Assembly: GCA_039968605.1 (NCBI GenBank)
Contig: JBDVPM010000008.1
Coordinates: 1,054,001-1,118,000, forward strand
DNA from: Alteripontixanthobacter sp.
GTDB taxonomy: Bacteria > Pseudomonadota > Alphaproteobacteria > Sphingomonadales > Sphingomonadaceae
Reading direction: 5' to 3'
DNA length: 64,000 nt
Both the position numbers and the translations under genes were made by a program. Every line of letters starts with the position of its first letter. The stretch's first letter is position 1. This document shows, one piece after another, positions 31,031 through 40,468 of the stretch. The notes under the pieces were generated by a model. It made no database searches and was not told where the DNA came from. It worked only from the letters and a program-made list of their open reading frames with translations.

Positions 31031-33235
31031 TCAGCCGCCGACCTGTATTTCCACGAAGTTCGGCCGCGAGCTGGCGCCCTCGCCCTGATTGGCCGCAGCA
31101 AGCGGATGGTACTTGTCCGGCAGCGCCGCCAGCGGCATTCCGGCTGCGGCAAGAGCGTATGGCGAGACACGGTGGCGGGTGCACAGCCCCCCTGCCCCGT
31201 CGTTCACCAGCGCGGTTTCGAATTCCAGCCCCTGCATCGCTTCGTTTGAATAACGCACGGTGGCCACCGCCAGCTGGCCCCCACCCAGATCGAGCACGAC
31301 CTGCGTCCCCTCCGGCACGTAAAGCAGCCCCTCGATCCGCGCGCCGGTGGTGGAAAGGTTGCGCAGCATGACGGAATAGCGGTGATCTTCATGGATTACC
31401 GCAATCCGGCGATACAGCGTGCGCCGCTTGGCGCGCGATTTCTTGGGACCGACCGGCTTGAACTTCAGTCCTCCGTCGGCGAAGCGCTGCTTCACATCGT
31501 CTTGCGGCAGCGGGCGCGAGAAGATGTAACCCTGCACCAAATGGCAACCGCGCGCGGCCACCAGCTCGAGCTCGTCGGCCGCCTCCACCCCTTCGGCCAC
31601 GGTCTCCATGCCGAGTGCAGTGGCAAGGTTGACGACGGCGGATATAATTGCCGAGTTGTTGCCCCCTTGCGTGCAACCACGCACGAAACTCTGGTCGATC
31701 TTGATCTTGTCGATAGGCGCGTGACGCAGATAGCCCAGCGAGGAATAGCCGGTTCCGAAATCGTCGAGAGCGAGCCGGACGCCGAGTGCCTTCAGCTCTG
31801 CGAAAATGCGCTCGGTATCGCGCGGATCGCCGAGAAACACGTTTTCGGTAATCTCCAGTTCCAGCCGCGCTGCCTCTAGGCCGCTACGCTGAAGCGCGCG
31901 TTCGACCAGTCCGGGCAGATCGTCGGTGGTAAATTGCATCGCGGACAGATTGACCGCCACCTTGACGTTTTTCGGCCATTCCATCGCATCGCGGCAAGCC
32001 CGTTCCAGCGCCCATTCGCCGATATCGAAAATCAGCTTTGTCTCTTCGGCGATAGGAATGAACAGCTCGGGACTTACCGGCCCCCGCTGCGAGTGATTCC
32101 AGCGGATCAGCGCTTCGAAACATTCGACCTCGTGCGATTTGGCATTGACCAGAGGCTGGTAATGCAACTCGATCTCGTCACGAGCCAACGCGTCGCGCAG
32201 ATCTTCCTCGATCTGGCGACTGAGGTTGGCCTCCTCCTTCAGATCACTGGAATAAAAGCGGAATTGTCCGCGTCCGCCGCCCTTCGCAGCGTAGAGCGCC
32301 ATATCTGCGGCGCTCACCAGCTCATCCGCTTCAACCCCGTCATACGGCGCGATGGCCATGCCGATGGAGGTGCCGATCGTGGCCCGGCTGCCATCGATAG
32401 AATAGGGCTGCGAAATCATCTCGATGATCTCGTCTGCCAGATCGCCCAGATCGCCGCGATCTTCCGCATCGGGCATGATGATCTGGAACTCGTCACCGCC
32501 AACGCGTGCAATTTCACCCTTTGCACCGATGATTTTGCGCAAGCGGTCCGACACCTGCTTGAGCAATTCGTCGCCTGCCGGATGACCCAGGCTATCGTTC
32601 ACCTGTTTGAACCGGTCCAGATCCAGCATGACCAACGCAAAGCTGCGTTTGGCCGCTTTCAGCTTCTTGAGCGTCTGATCGAGCCGCCTTTCCATCCGGT
32701 GGCGATTGGCCAGGCCGGTAAGGTTGTCATATTCCGCCAAGCGCGAGGCGGCCTGGAATTCCTTGTGGGACTTGGTGACATCAAGGATCGAACCGACATA
32801 GCCGGTAAATTCAGTCTCCGTGTCGAATTGGGGCTTCCCGCTGATCCGCCAGAGCCGTTCGGCCCCCTCCTCGCCAAGTCTGGTCGTCAAATCCCGGATC
32901 GGCGCGCGCGAGCCGAGCAGGAAATTGAGCGGGCGGGAGGAATCCTCCCCTTCGATCGATTGTACCGTGGACATGATGTGCGTCATCGGTTTGCCGACCA
33001 CGTCTGCCCCGTATTCGCCCAGGCTTTCCAGCGCATTGGGTGAAAGATAGGTCAAATGGCCAGCGGCATCGCACAACCAGAACCAGCCGAGATTGGCGGA
33101 TTCCAGCGCCTCCAGCAAAGCGGCGCGTTCTGCGGTGTTATTGCCATAGTAGGCGGGCTGGCTGGCGCGCGCACGGGCGGCATGGCCGGAAAGCCCGCCC
33201 CCCTCATGCTTTTTTCTCGTAACGCCAAATGCCAT
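31031..33235 (-). CDS. PAS-GGDEF-EAL-PilZ cyclic-di-GMP protein
   Basis: A 734-residue cytoplasmic signalling protein. A PAS-like domain (about 40-155, LLEALESANLGWFWLCD) is followed by a GGDEF domain with an intact GGDEF at 246-250, an EAL domain with EALIRW at 374 and the later catalytic NLSAMQF and DDFGTGYSS, and a C-terminal PilZ domain (about 615-700; YRRIAV and NLSTTGARIEG). So it can in principle make, break and bind c-di-GMP. The RxxD inhibitory site before GGDEF is replaced by GAKG. No membrane segment. It diverges from phaC. Confidence 0.92.
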   Translation of the reverse strand: MAFGVTRKKHEGGGLSGHAARARASQPAYYGNNTAERAALLEALESANLGWFWLCDAAGHLTYLSPNALESLGEYGADVVGKPMTHIMSTVQSIEGEDSSRPLNFLLGSRAPIRDLTTRLGEEGAERLWRISGKPQFDTETEFTGYVGSILDVTKSHKEFQAASRLAEYDNLTGLANRHRMERRLDQTLKKLKAAKRSFALVMLDLDRFKQVNDSLGHPAGDELLKQVSDRLRKIIGAKGEIARVGGDEFQIIMPDAEDRGDLGDLADEIIEMISQPYSIDGSRATIGTSIGMAIAPYDGVEADELVSAADMALYAAKGGGRGQFRFYSSDLKEEANLSRQIEEDLRDALARDEIELHYQPLVNAKSHEVECFEALIRWNHSQRGPVSPELFIPIAEETKLIFDIGEWALERACRDAMEWPKNVKVAVNLSAMQFTTDDLPGLVERALQRSGLEAARLELEITENVFLGDPRDTERIFAELKALGVRLALDDFGTGYSSLGYLRHAPIDKIKIDQSFVRGCTQGGNNSAIISAVVNLATALGMETVAEGVEAADELELVAARGCHLVQGYIFSRPLPQDDVKQRFADGGLKFKPVGPKKSRAKRRTLYRRIAVIHEDHRYSVMLRNLSTTGARIEGLLYVPEGTQVVLDLGGGQLAVATVRYSNEAMQGLEFETALVNDGAGGLCTRHRVSPYALAAAGMPLAALPDKYHPLAAANQGEGASSRPNFVEIQVGG

Positions 33236-33427
33236 AGTAAGCCGCGAATGCCCTTTTGTTCTACATGTGCGGCCCCTGCGAGGCGAAGTAGGCCAAGGCG
33301 ATTAACAAAGCCTAAGGAATGGACGTATTTTTCGGTGGCCGCCCGGCCGCTTGCAGCCGCCTTGCCAAGGCGCGATGGCATGTGCATGGATGCGGCCAAT
33401 TAATAATTACGTATATGGGAGATACGG

Positions 33428-35134
33428 ATGGGCAACGGCACCGCCGACACCGTCAAGCTGGAAGACGAAGCCGCGCAATCGACCACCGCGCTTGGCCCGA
33501 TGATCGGGCTGGCACGGGAAGATTTCGTCGGCGCTATCGCATTGCTGCTCCGCGAAACCGCATCCGATCCCAAGCGCACGATGAAGCACGCCGCCGAGAT
33601 GGGGCAGGACATGATCAAAATCATGACCGGCCAGAGCGAGCTGGCGCCCGATCCCAAGGACAAGCGGTTCAAGGATCCGGCTTGGCAATTCAACCCCTTC
33701 TTCCGCGCCGGCGCGCAATATTACCTCGCCGTGCAGAAGGGCATGTCCAACTGGCTGAACGATCTGGAGCTGGACGAGCTGGAGCGCGACCGCGCCAATT
33801 TCATCTCCAACATCATCATCGACAGCCTGGCGCCGACCAATACGTTGGCCGGCAATCCGATGGCGCAGAAACAGATCGTCAACAGCGGCGGGCTCAGCCT
33901 GATCAAGGGTTTGAAAAACGCCTATGACGATATGGTCCACAACAAAGGCATGGTCAGCCAGGTCGACAAGCGGCCGTTCGAATTGGGCAAGAACATCGCC
34001 ATTTCCGAAGGCTCGGTAGTCCTGCGGACCGAGATGATGGAGCTGGTGCATTACGCGCCGAGCACCGATGAAGTTTACGAGATCCCGCAGCTCACCATCC
34101 CGCCGCAGATCAACAAGATGTATATCAACGATCTGTCGCCCGAAAAATCGGTGGTGAAATGGCAGGTCGATAACGGTATCCAGACCTTCGTGATTTCCTG
34201 GCGCAATCCGACCAAGGAACAGGGCAGCTGGGACATGGCCGATTATGTCCGTTCCTGCCGCGAGGCGATGGAAGCGGTCAGCAAGATTACCAAATCGAAG
34301 AAGGTCAACGTCTCGGCAGGCTGCTCGGGCGGGCAGACCGCCGCGCTGGTCGCCAGCAAGCTGGCCGCCGATGGCGAAGACCTGCTCGGCGCGCTGACGC
34401 TGATGGTATGCGTGCTGCACCCCAAGCAGAACGATATCGAGGCGGGTTCGCTCGTCAGCGAAAACGGCATGGCGCTGGCGCGGGGACGCGCCGCCAAGAA
34501 GGGCGTGATCAAGGGGGACGATCTGGCGCGCGGCTTTGCCTGGCTGCGCCCCAACGACCTGATCTGGAATTATGTCATCAACAATTACCTGCTGGGGCAG
34601 GATCCACCGGCATTCGACGTGTTGTACTGGAACGCGGATGCCACCAACCTTTCGGGCAGCCTGATGGGCGATTTCCTGACCTTGTTCGAAACGCTCGCCT
34701 TCACCAGGCAGGGCGAAGTCGAAATGGCCGATCACAAGATCGATCTGAGCAAGGTTACCGCAGATTTGTTTATCCTGGGCGGGGTGACCGACCATATCAC
34801 TCCATGGAAAGCGACCTATCGCTCCACCCGCCTGTTCGGCAGCAAGGATGTGACCTATGTGCTCAGCCAGTCGGGCCACATGCAGGCGATCCTCAACCCG
34901 CCGGGCAATCCCAAGGCCAAGTATTTCGTCCAGAAAAAGGATGGCCCGCTGCCCGATACCGCCGATGCGTGGTTGCAGGGAACCGAAGAAGTCGGCGGAA
35001 GTTGGTGGCCATATTGGCGCGATTGGGTTCAAGCCCGATCCGGCAAGCAGAAAGCCGCGCCGAAGAAGCTCGGCAACCAGACTTACAAACCGCTCGACCC
35101 TGCGCCCGGACTCTATGTCCGCGAAGAGGTCTGA
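33428..35134 (+). CDS. phaC: Class I poly(3-hydroxyalkanoate) synthase
   Basis: A 568-residue PHA synthase that polymerises (R)-3-hydroxyacyl-CoA into storage polyester on granule surfaces. The N-terminal PhaC_N domain covers about residues 80-250; the lipase-like box GCSGGQ carries the catalytic Cys299, with the acid in GVTDHITPW and the His in SGHMQAILNPPGNPKA. Its length and the LYVREEV end fit class I. GGGAG lies 9 bases before the ATG. The PhaZ-like gene follows on the same strand. Confidence 0.95.
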   Translation: MGNGTADTVKLEDEAAQSTTALGPMIGLAREDFVGAIALLLRETASDPKRTMKHAAEMGQDMIKIMTGQSELAPDPKDKRFKDPAWQFNPFFRAGAQYYLAVQKGMSNWLNDLELDELERDRANFISNIIIDSLAPTNTLAGNPMAQKQIVNSGGLSLIKGLKNAYDDMVHNKGMVSQVDKRPFELGKNIAISEGSVVLRTEMMELVHYAPSTDEVYEIPQLTIPPQINKMYINDLSPEKSVVKWQVDNGIQTFVISWRNPTKEQGSWDMADYVRSCREAMEAVSKITKSKKVNVSAGCSGGQTAALVASKLAADGEDLLGALTLMVCVLHPKQNDIEAGSLVSENGMALARGRAAKKGVIKGDDLARGFAWLRPNDLIWNYVINNYLLGQDPPAFDVLYWNADATNLSGSLMGDFLTLFETLAFTRQGEVEMADHKIDLSKVTADLFILGGVTDHITPWKATYRSTRLFGSKDVTYVLSQSGHMQAILNPPGNPKAKYFVQKKDGPLPDTADAWLQGTEEVGGSWWPYWRDWVQARSGKQKAAPKKLGNQTYKPLDPAPGLYVREEV

Positions 35135-35245
35135 CAGCGCCTGAAAATATCGGGCCGCAACAAGGAATTACATCTGTCCGAAAATCATCCGGAAACCCCC
35201 GCCGCGGAAATAGCCGAAGCCATTGGCGATGCCGACATCTCGCTG

Positions 35246-36058
35246 ATGCGCGTGGGCGGGCGCGAACTGCGCGTGGCTCACTGGCGGCTCGATCGGCCCA
35301 GTGACCACCTGCCGGTGCTGTTCTTCAACGGGATCGGTGCAAACATAGAAGCGGTGGCCCCGCTTGCCGAAGCGCTCGACGATCGGCCGTTCATCATGTT
35401 CGACATGCCCGGTATCGGCGGATCGCCCGATCCGGTGGTCCCCTACAACACCGTTACGATGGCATGGACGGCCAGCAAGCTGCTCGACAAGCTTGGCGTG
35501 GACAAGGTCGATGTGATGGGCGTCAGCTGGGGCGGCGCGATGGCGCAGCATTTCGCAATCCAGCACGGTGGGCGCACCCGCCGCCTTATCCTGTGCGCGA
35601 CCAGCGCAGGGATGCTGATGGTGCCCGGCAATCCCGCCGCGCTCAGCAAGATGGCCGATCCGCGCCGCTATATCGATGCCGGCTTCATGAAGGAGCATTT
35701 CCAGACGCTTTACGGCGGCGCATTGGCGGAAACCAAGGGCAAGCTGGATCATATCCGCCGCCTGAAGGCGCCCAGCCCGCGCGGTTACATGTATCAGCTG
35801 ATCGCGATGCTCGGCTGGACCAGCGCCCCGGCGCTACCCTTCATGCGCAAGCAGACGCTGGTGATGATGGGCGATGACGACCAGATCGTTCCGCTCGCCA
35901 ATGGCAAGTTCCTCGACAAGCTGATGCCGAATAGCGAGCTGTTGGTGATGAAAGGCGGCGGACACCTGTTCCTGCTGAGCCATTCGGATGAAAGCGTCTC
36001 CGCGATCCGCGAATTTCTTGACCGTCCGGAGGAAGCGGAACTGAGCAAGGCAGCCTAG
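35246..36058 (+). CDS. PhaZ-like intracellular PHA depolymerase / alpha-beta hydrolase
   Basis: A 270-residue alpha/beta hydrolase with FFNGIGANIEA (oxyanion region), the nucleophile elbow GVSWGG, and late GDDDQIVP (acid) and GGGHLFLL (His). The string NGIGAN and the neighbour phaC fit the intracellular medium-chain PHA depolymerases (PhaZ of Pseudomonas type). The ATG here has no ribosome binding site. The frame stays open upstream to a CTG at 35174, which has AAGGA seven bases before it and gives LSENHPETPAA as the start, so translation may begin at that unusual codon. Confidence 0.82.
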   Translation: MRVGGRELRVAHWRLDRPSDHLPVLFFNGIGANIEAVAPLAEALDDRPFIMFDMPGIGGSPDPVVPYNTVTMAWTASKLLDKLGVDKVDVMGVSWGGAMAQHFAIQHGGRTRRLILCATSAGMLMVPGNPAALSKMADPRRYIDAGFMKEHFQTLYGGALAETKGKLDHIRRLKAPSPRGYMYQLIAMLGWTSAPALPFMRKQTLVMMGDDDQIVPLANGKFLDKLMPNSELLVMKGGGHLFLLSHSDESVSAIREFLDRPEEAELSKAA

Positions 36059-36098
36059 GCGCGAACGGGCAATAGCGGGCGATACTGAGGGGGACAGA

Positions 36099-37430
36099 AT
36101 GACGCGCCACATCGCAATCATCGGCTCGGGCCCGGCAGGCTACTACACGGCAGAGGCCGCTCAGAAGCATTGGGCGAAGGACGATGGCGAGGATGTGCAG
36201 GTCGATATATTCGACGCGTTGCCCGTGCCTTACGGCCTGATCCGCACCGGCGTCGCGCCCGATCACCAGTCGATCAAGGGCGTTTCCCGGCGTTACGAGA
36301 AAGTCGCGCTGACCGACAATGTCCGCTTCGCCGGCAATGTGATGGTGGGCCGCGACATCACCATTCCCGAACTCGGCCAGCTTTACGATGCGGTGGTGCT
36401 CGCCACCGGCGCGCCGAATGACCGGGAGCTGGATATTCCCGGCCACGATCTCGGCAATAGTTTCGGCAGCGCCGCCTTTGTCGGCTGGTATAATGGTCAC
36501 CCGCAATTTGCCGATCTGGCGCCCGACCTGTCCGGCAAGCACGCGGCGGTGATCGGCATGGGCAATGTCGCATTGGATGTCGCGCGTATTCTGGCGAAGA
36601 CCGAGACCGAATTCGCCGAAAGCGATATCGTCGCCCATGCGCTCGACGCCCTGCGCGCCTCGAATATCGAGACCATCACGATCATCGGCCGCCGGGGTCC
36701 GCACCAGATCGCCATGACGCCCAAGGAGCTGGGCGAACTCGGCCAGCTCGAACGCGCCGCCCCGCATGTCGATCCGCGCGACCTGCCCGAGCCGGAGGAG
36801 GATGCGATCCTGGAGCCCGGCCTGCGAAAATCGGTGACCCTGCTGCGCGATTATGCCGCCACACCCGAACACATCCGCGCTGAAAAACGCCTCGCCATCG
36901 AATTCGACATGTATGCCAGCCCCATCGCCTTCCATGGTGAGGGGAAGGTTACAGCTGTCGAGGTCGAGGAAACCACGATCGAAAAAGGCCGCGCGGTCGG
37001 CACCGGGAAGACTTACCGCGTCCCCGCCGATCTGGTGGTCAGCTGCATCGGATATCGCACCAGCCCGATCCCCGACGTGCCGTTCGACGAACGGATGGGC
37101 CGCTTCGCCAATGATGAAGGGCGCATCCTCCCCGGCCTGTACTGCGTCGGCTGGGCGCGGCGCGGGCCGACCGGAACCATCGGCACCAACCGTCCCGACG
37201 GGTACGGATTGATGGAGAAGATCGTAGAGGATATCGCCAGCGGAGCAATCGGGCGCGCCGACAAGCAGGGCCGAATAGGTTTCGATGCGCTGGCGGAAAA
37301 GCGCGGGCTCGACGTGGTCACCTTCCGCGACTGGAAACATATCGAAGCCGCCGAAACCGCCGCTGCCCGCGACGGTGCCCCGCGTGAGAAATTCGTGGAT
37401 GTCGCAGCGATGATCAAGGCGCGCGGGTGA
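36099..37430 (+). CDS. Ferredoxin-NADP+ reductase, adrenodoxin-reductase type
   Basis: A 443-residue FAD enzyme of the FprA/adrenodoxin-reductase family. It has IIGSGPAGYYTAEAAQK at the FAD site, the family block PYGLIRTGVAPDHQSIK, and the NADP site GMGNVALDVARIL. Near the end GWARRGPTGTIGTN is typical. It moves electrons between NADPH and ferredoxin or P450 partners in the cytoplasm; the ferredoxin reduced by KorAB could be one partner, which is inference. GAGGGGGACAG precedes the ATG. Confidence 0.93.
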   Translation: MTRHIAIIGSGPAGYYTAEAAQKHWAKDDGEDVQVDIFDALPVPYGLIRTGVAPDHQSIKGVSRRYEKVALTDNVRFAGNVMVGRDITIPELGQLYDAVVLATGAPNDRELDIPGHDLGNSFGSAAFVGWYNGHPQFADLAPDLSGKHAAVIGMGNVALDVARILAKTETEFAESDIVAHALDALRASNIETITIIGRRGPHQIAMTPKELGELGQLERAAPHVDPRDLPEPEEDAILEPGLRKSVTLLRDYAATPEHIRAEKRLAIEFDMYASPIAFHGEGKVTAVEVEETTIEKGRAVGTGKTYRVPADLVVSCIGYRTSPIPDVPFDERMGRFANDEGRILPGLYCVGWARRGPTGTIGTNRPDGYGLMEKIVEDIASGAIGRADKQGRIGFDALAEKRGLDVVTFRDWKHIEAAETAAARDGAPREKFVDVAAMIKARG

Positions 37431-37482
37431 TACTGGACAGCTCCGTTTCAATATGAGACTTTCTCCGCCAAGGAGAGACATC

Positions 37483-39237
37483 ATGCCTGCATTCGACCTG
37501 ATCATCCGCGGCGGTACCATCGTCGATGGTACCGGAGAGCCGCGTTTCACCGGCGATGTCGCCATGCGCGACGGGCTGATTGCACAGGTTGGCGAGGTAC
37601 GCGGCGATGCCGCACAGGAGATCGATGCCGCGGGCAAGATCGTCAGCCCGGGCTTCGTCGATATACACACCCATTATGATGGGCAGGCCACATGGGACCA
37701 GGAAATGGCCCCCAGCAGCTGGCACGGCGTTACCACCGTCGTGATGGGCAATTGCGGCGTGGGCTTCGCGCCCGCCGCGCCCGACCGGCACGAATGGCTG
37801 ATCGGGATGATGGAAGGGGTGGAAGACATCCCCGGCACTGCCTTGGCAGAGGGGATCAGCTGGGATTGGGAAACCTTCCCCGAATATCTCGACGCGCTGG
37901 AAAAGCTGCCGCGCACGGTCGATATCGGCACTCATGTCCCCCACTGCGCGGTGCGCGCCTATGTGCTGGGCGACCGCGAGGAACCCGGCGCGGTGCCGAC
38001 CGACGAGGACGTGCGGCAGATGGCGCAAATTGTTGAGGAAGGCGTACGCGCCGGCGCGCTGGGCTTCTCCACCAGCCGAACGGTGCTGCACAAATCGGTC
38101 GATGGCGAACTGGTGCCCGGCACCACCGCGACCGCTGAAGAACTGGTCGAGCTGGGCCGCGCGATGGGCCGCGCCGGGCACGGCGTGTTCGAAATGGCGA
38201 GCGACCTGAAACGCGAGTGGAACGAGTTTTCATGGATGGGCGATCTCAGCCGGGAGACCGGACTGCCCGTAACCTTCGCCGCGCTGCAAAGCATCGCCAA
38301 GGAGCTGCCGCTGGACGAGCAGATTTCTACCATGCGCGCTGAAAACGACAATGGTGCCAATATCGTTGCCCAGATCGCCCTGCGCGGCAACGGCGTCATC
38401 ATGGCGTGGCGCGGCACGCTGCACCCGTTCCTCTATCGGCCCAGCTGGATGGCCATCGCGGATTTGCCGTGGGAGCAGCAGAAGGCCAAATTGCTCGACC
38501 CGGCTTTTCGCGAGCAGATGCTGTCCGAACCCAACGACTATACCGACGCGCCGCAGGATATCCTGCCGGTGGTGATGGCGATTACGCAAGGCTGGGCGCT
38601 GCAATTCGAAATGGACGACGATTTCGATTACGAGCCGGAGGCGCATACCAGCCTCAACGCCCGCGCCAACGCCGCCGGAGTCGATCCGCAGGCCTATGCC
38701 TATGACATGCTGTGCCGCGAGGATGCGACCGGGTTTATATACTTCCCTATCCTCAACTATGCCGATGGCGATCTGGAGTTCCTCCATCCGCTCCAGCATA
38801 GCGACGACACGGTAAACTCGCTCTCCGATGGCGGCGCGCATTGCGGCACGATCTGCGATGCGGCCAGCCCGACCTTCATGCTCCAGCACTGGGTGCGCGA
38901 CCGCAAGCGCGGCGGGCGCATCACGCTTGAAAATGCCATCAAGCGGCAATGCTCCGACACGGCGACCCTATACGGGCTGGACGACCGGGGCATCATCGCA
39001 CCCGGCTACCTCGCCGATATCAACATCATCGATATGGACGCGCTGGAACTGGGTAAGCCTTGGCTCGCCTTCGACCTGCCAGCTGGCGGCAAACGCCTGT
39101 TGCAAAAGGCCGAAGGCTACATCGCCACCATCAAGAATGGCGAGGTCACCTTCCGCGGCGGCAAATGGACCGGCGCAGCGCCCGGCGGCCTGATCCGCGG
39201 GCCGCAACGCGCCGAACTGGCCGAAGCGGCGGAATAG
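37483..39237 (+). CDS. N-acyl-D-amino-acid deacylase-like amidohydrolase
   Basis: A 584-residue member of the amidohydrolase superfamily. [18 protein letters not shown] starts the protein and [11 protein letters not shown] gives the first metal ligands; further conserved blocks follow, ending with [15 protein letters not shown]. It resembles D-aminoacylase and related D-hydantoinase-fold hydrolases; the true substrate is not told by sequence. I used the ATG at 37483, which has AAGGAG 8 bases upstream, rather than the earlier in-frame ATG at 37453. Cytoplasmic; no signal peptide. Confidence 0.85.
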   Translation: MPAFDLIIRGGTIVDGTGEPRFTGDVAMRDGLIAQVGEVRGDAAQEIDAAGKIVSPGFVDIHTHYDGQATWDQEMAPSSWHGVTTVVMGNCGVGFAPAAPDRHEWLIGMMEGVEDIPGTALAEGISWDWETFPEYLDALEKLPRTVDIGTHVPHCAVRAYVLGDREEPGAVPTDEDVRQMAQIVEEGVRAGALGFSTSRTVLHKSVDGELVPGTTATAEELVELGRAMGRAGHGVFEMASDLKREWNEFSWMGDLSRETGLPVTFAALQSIAKELPLDEQISTMRAENDNGANIVAQIALRGNGVIMAWRGTLHPFLYRPSWMAIADLPWEQQKAKLLDPAFREQMLSEPNDYTDAPQDILPVVMAITQGWALQFEMDDDFDYEPEAHTSLNARANAAGVDPQAYAYDMLCREDATGFIYFPILNYADGDLEFLHPLQHSDDTVNSLSDGGAHCGTICDAASPTFMLQHWVRDRKRGGRITLENAIKRQCSDTATLYGLDDRGIIAPGYLADINIIDMDALELGKPWLAFDLPAGGKRLLQKAEGYIATIKNGEVTFRGGKWTGAAPGGLIRGPQRAELAEAAE

Positions 39238-39267
39238 CAGAACGCCGATTTCCCGCGCAGGCTGGGA

Positions 39268-40350
39268 TCAGAACTCGATCACCACGCCCTTGGCCGGATC
39301 GACCTTCCCGCCAAGCATTTCGAGATAGGTGTCGCGCGCCGCCGCGATGCCCTGGCGTTTCTCGACTTCCACGGTGCCTTCGGCATCGCTCAGGAATTGC
39401 CGCCAGCTGGTGGCGATTTCCTGGCCGAAAGCAACCGGGCCGACTTCCTTGATCGCCTTTACCGCGTGGTCGGGCGCGAAGAACAGCGTGGGCTGCGGAC
39501 CAGGCATGTCGCCCGCCTCGCCCCCGCCGCGCGCCTCGACATGGGTTGCCCCGACCAGGCAGGAATATTTCAGCGCATCCTGCAACCGCTCGTGGATCTG
39601 GCGCAGCAGGCCGGCATTGCCCGCGAAATCGACCGATACGCTGGGCACCTGTGGCAGGCCGGTCACCTCGTCATAGGACATAACCGAATCGTACAGCCCG
39701 GTATCGCGCACGAAATCGACATTGCCGGGCGAGGTCAGTCCAATGCGCTTCACATCGGGTGAGCGATCCTTTGCCACGCTGGCCAGGCCGAGCGCCGTTT
39801 TGGAACTGGCGCTGGTCAGCACCATCGCCTCTGCCCCGAACCAGTTTTCGCTGCGGAAGAAACGCTCGATCAGGAACCCCGTCTTGAACAACGGGCCGAA
39901 GATCATCCGCTCCGCTTCGCGCGCCGGATCATGTTCGGGGTCGGCAGAAAGGCGCGAATACTGGTTGTAGATCGGGCTCATCGGCTGGCGATGCACGGCC
40001 ATGTCGGTAAAGCCATGCGCGCTGACCTTGCCCGGCACCACGTCCAGCCCTTCGCCCATCGGCAGATAGCCATAGACGCGCTCACCCTCGGCAATATCGG
40101 GATGGTTCGATGCGCTTACCCGGGCATGGCCCCACATCGGAACCACGCCCCAGTCGCCGCCTTCCGGTGCCGGGAAGAAATTCCAGTAACCGAACCGGTC
40201 ACCTGCCACCGCATAGGTGATATTGTTGGAAGTGACCGCGAAACTTTCGACCGCAAGCCGCACCGCCCCATCGGCCAGCACGCCGGGCTCGGCCTCGGCA
40301 ATCGCGGTTTCGGTGAGTGTGTTGCGGTCGGTCTGGACGGTATGGCGCAT
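39268..40350 (-). CDS. DUF2855 family protein
   Basis: A 360-residue protein of the DUF2855 family. The fold is reminiscent of the medium-chain reductases: NNITYAVAGDRFGYWNFFPAP near residue 40, a GHARVSASNHPDIAEGERVYGYLPMG block and a Rossmann-like VLTSASSKTALGLASVA. No zinc ligands of the ADH type are evident. No function is established. The ATG at 40350 follows GGGAGAG. It is convergent with the amidohydrolase gene. Confidence 0.8.
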   Translation of the reverse strand: MRHTVQTDRNTLTETAIAEAEPGVLADGAVRLAVESFAVTSNNITYAVAGDRFGYWNFFPAPEGGDWGVVPMWGHARVSASNHPDIAEGERVYGYLPMGEGLDVVPGKVSAHGFTDMAVHRQPMSPIYNQYSRLSADPEHDPAREAERMIFGPLFKTGFLIERFFRSENWFGAEAMVLTSASSKTALGLASVAKDRSPDVKRIGLTSPGNVDFVRDTGLYDSVMSYDEVTGLPQVPSVSVDFAGNAGLLRQIHERLQDALKYSCLVGATHVEARGGGEAGDMPGPQPTLFFAPDHAVKAIKEVGPVAFGQEIATSWRQFLSDAEGTVEVEKRQGIAAARDTYLEMLGGKVDPAKGVVIEF

Positions 40351-40398
40351 TCGTGACTCTCCCTGGAGGTGATTTCGACTTGGATGTTCAATCGCCAT

Positions 40399-40458
40399 CC
40401 TTCGAGGCGCTGCGGCGAAGCCTTCGCTCCTCAGGACGCAGTCCGAGTGTCTCGAAGG
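40399..40458. repeat. Short interspersed repeat with inverted ends
   Basis: A 60-base element between the DUF2855 gene and dnaN. It starts with CCTTCGAG and ends with its inverse CTCGAAGG, and contains TTCGCTCCTCAGGACGCA. A related core (TCGCTCCTCAGGATGAA) occurs at 56404-56420. Elements of this style are scattered in sphingomonad intergenic DNA. As RNA it could fold into a long hairpin and might end dnaN transcription. Confidence 0.55.
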
Positions 40459-40468
40459 GTTGGGTGCA

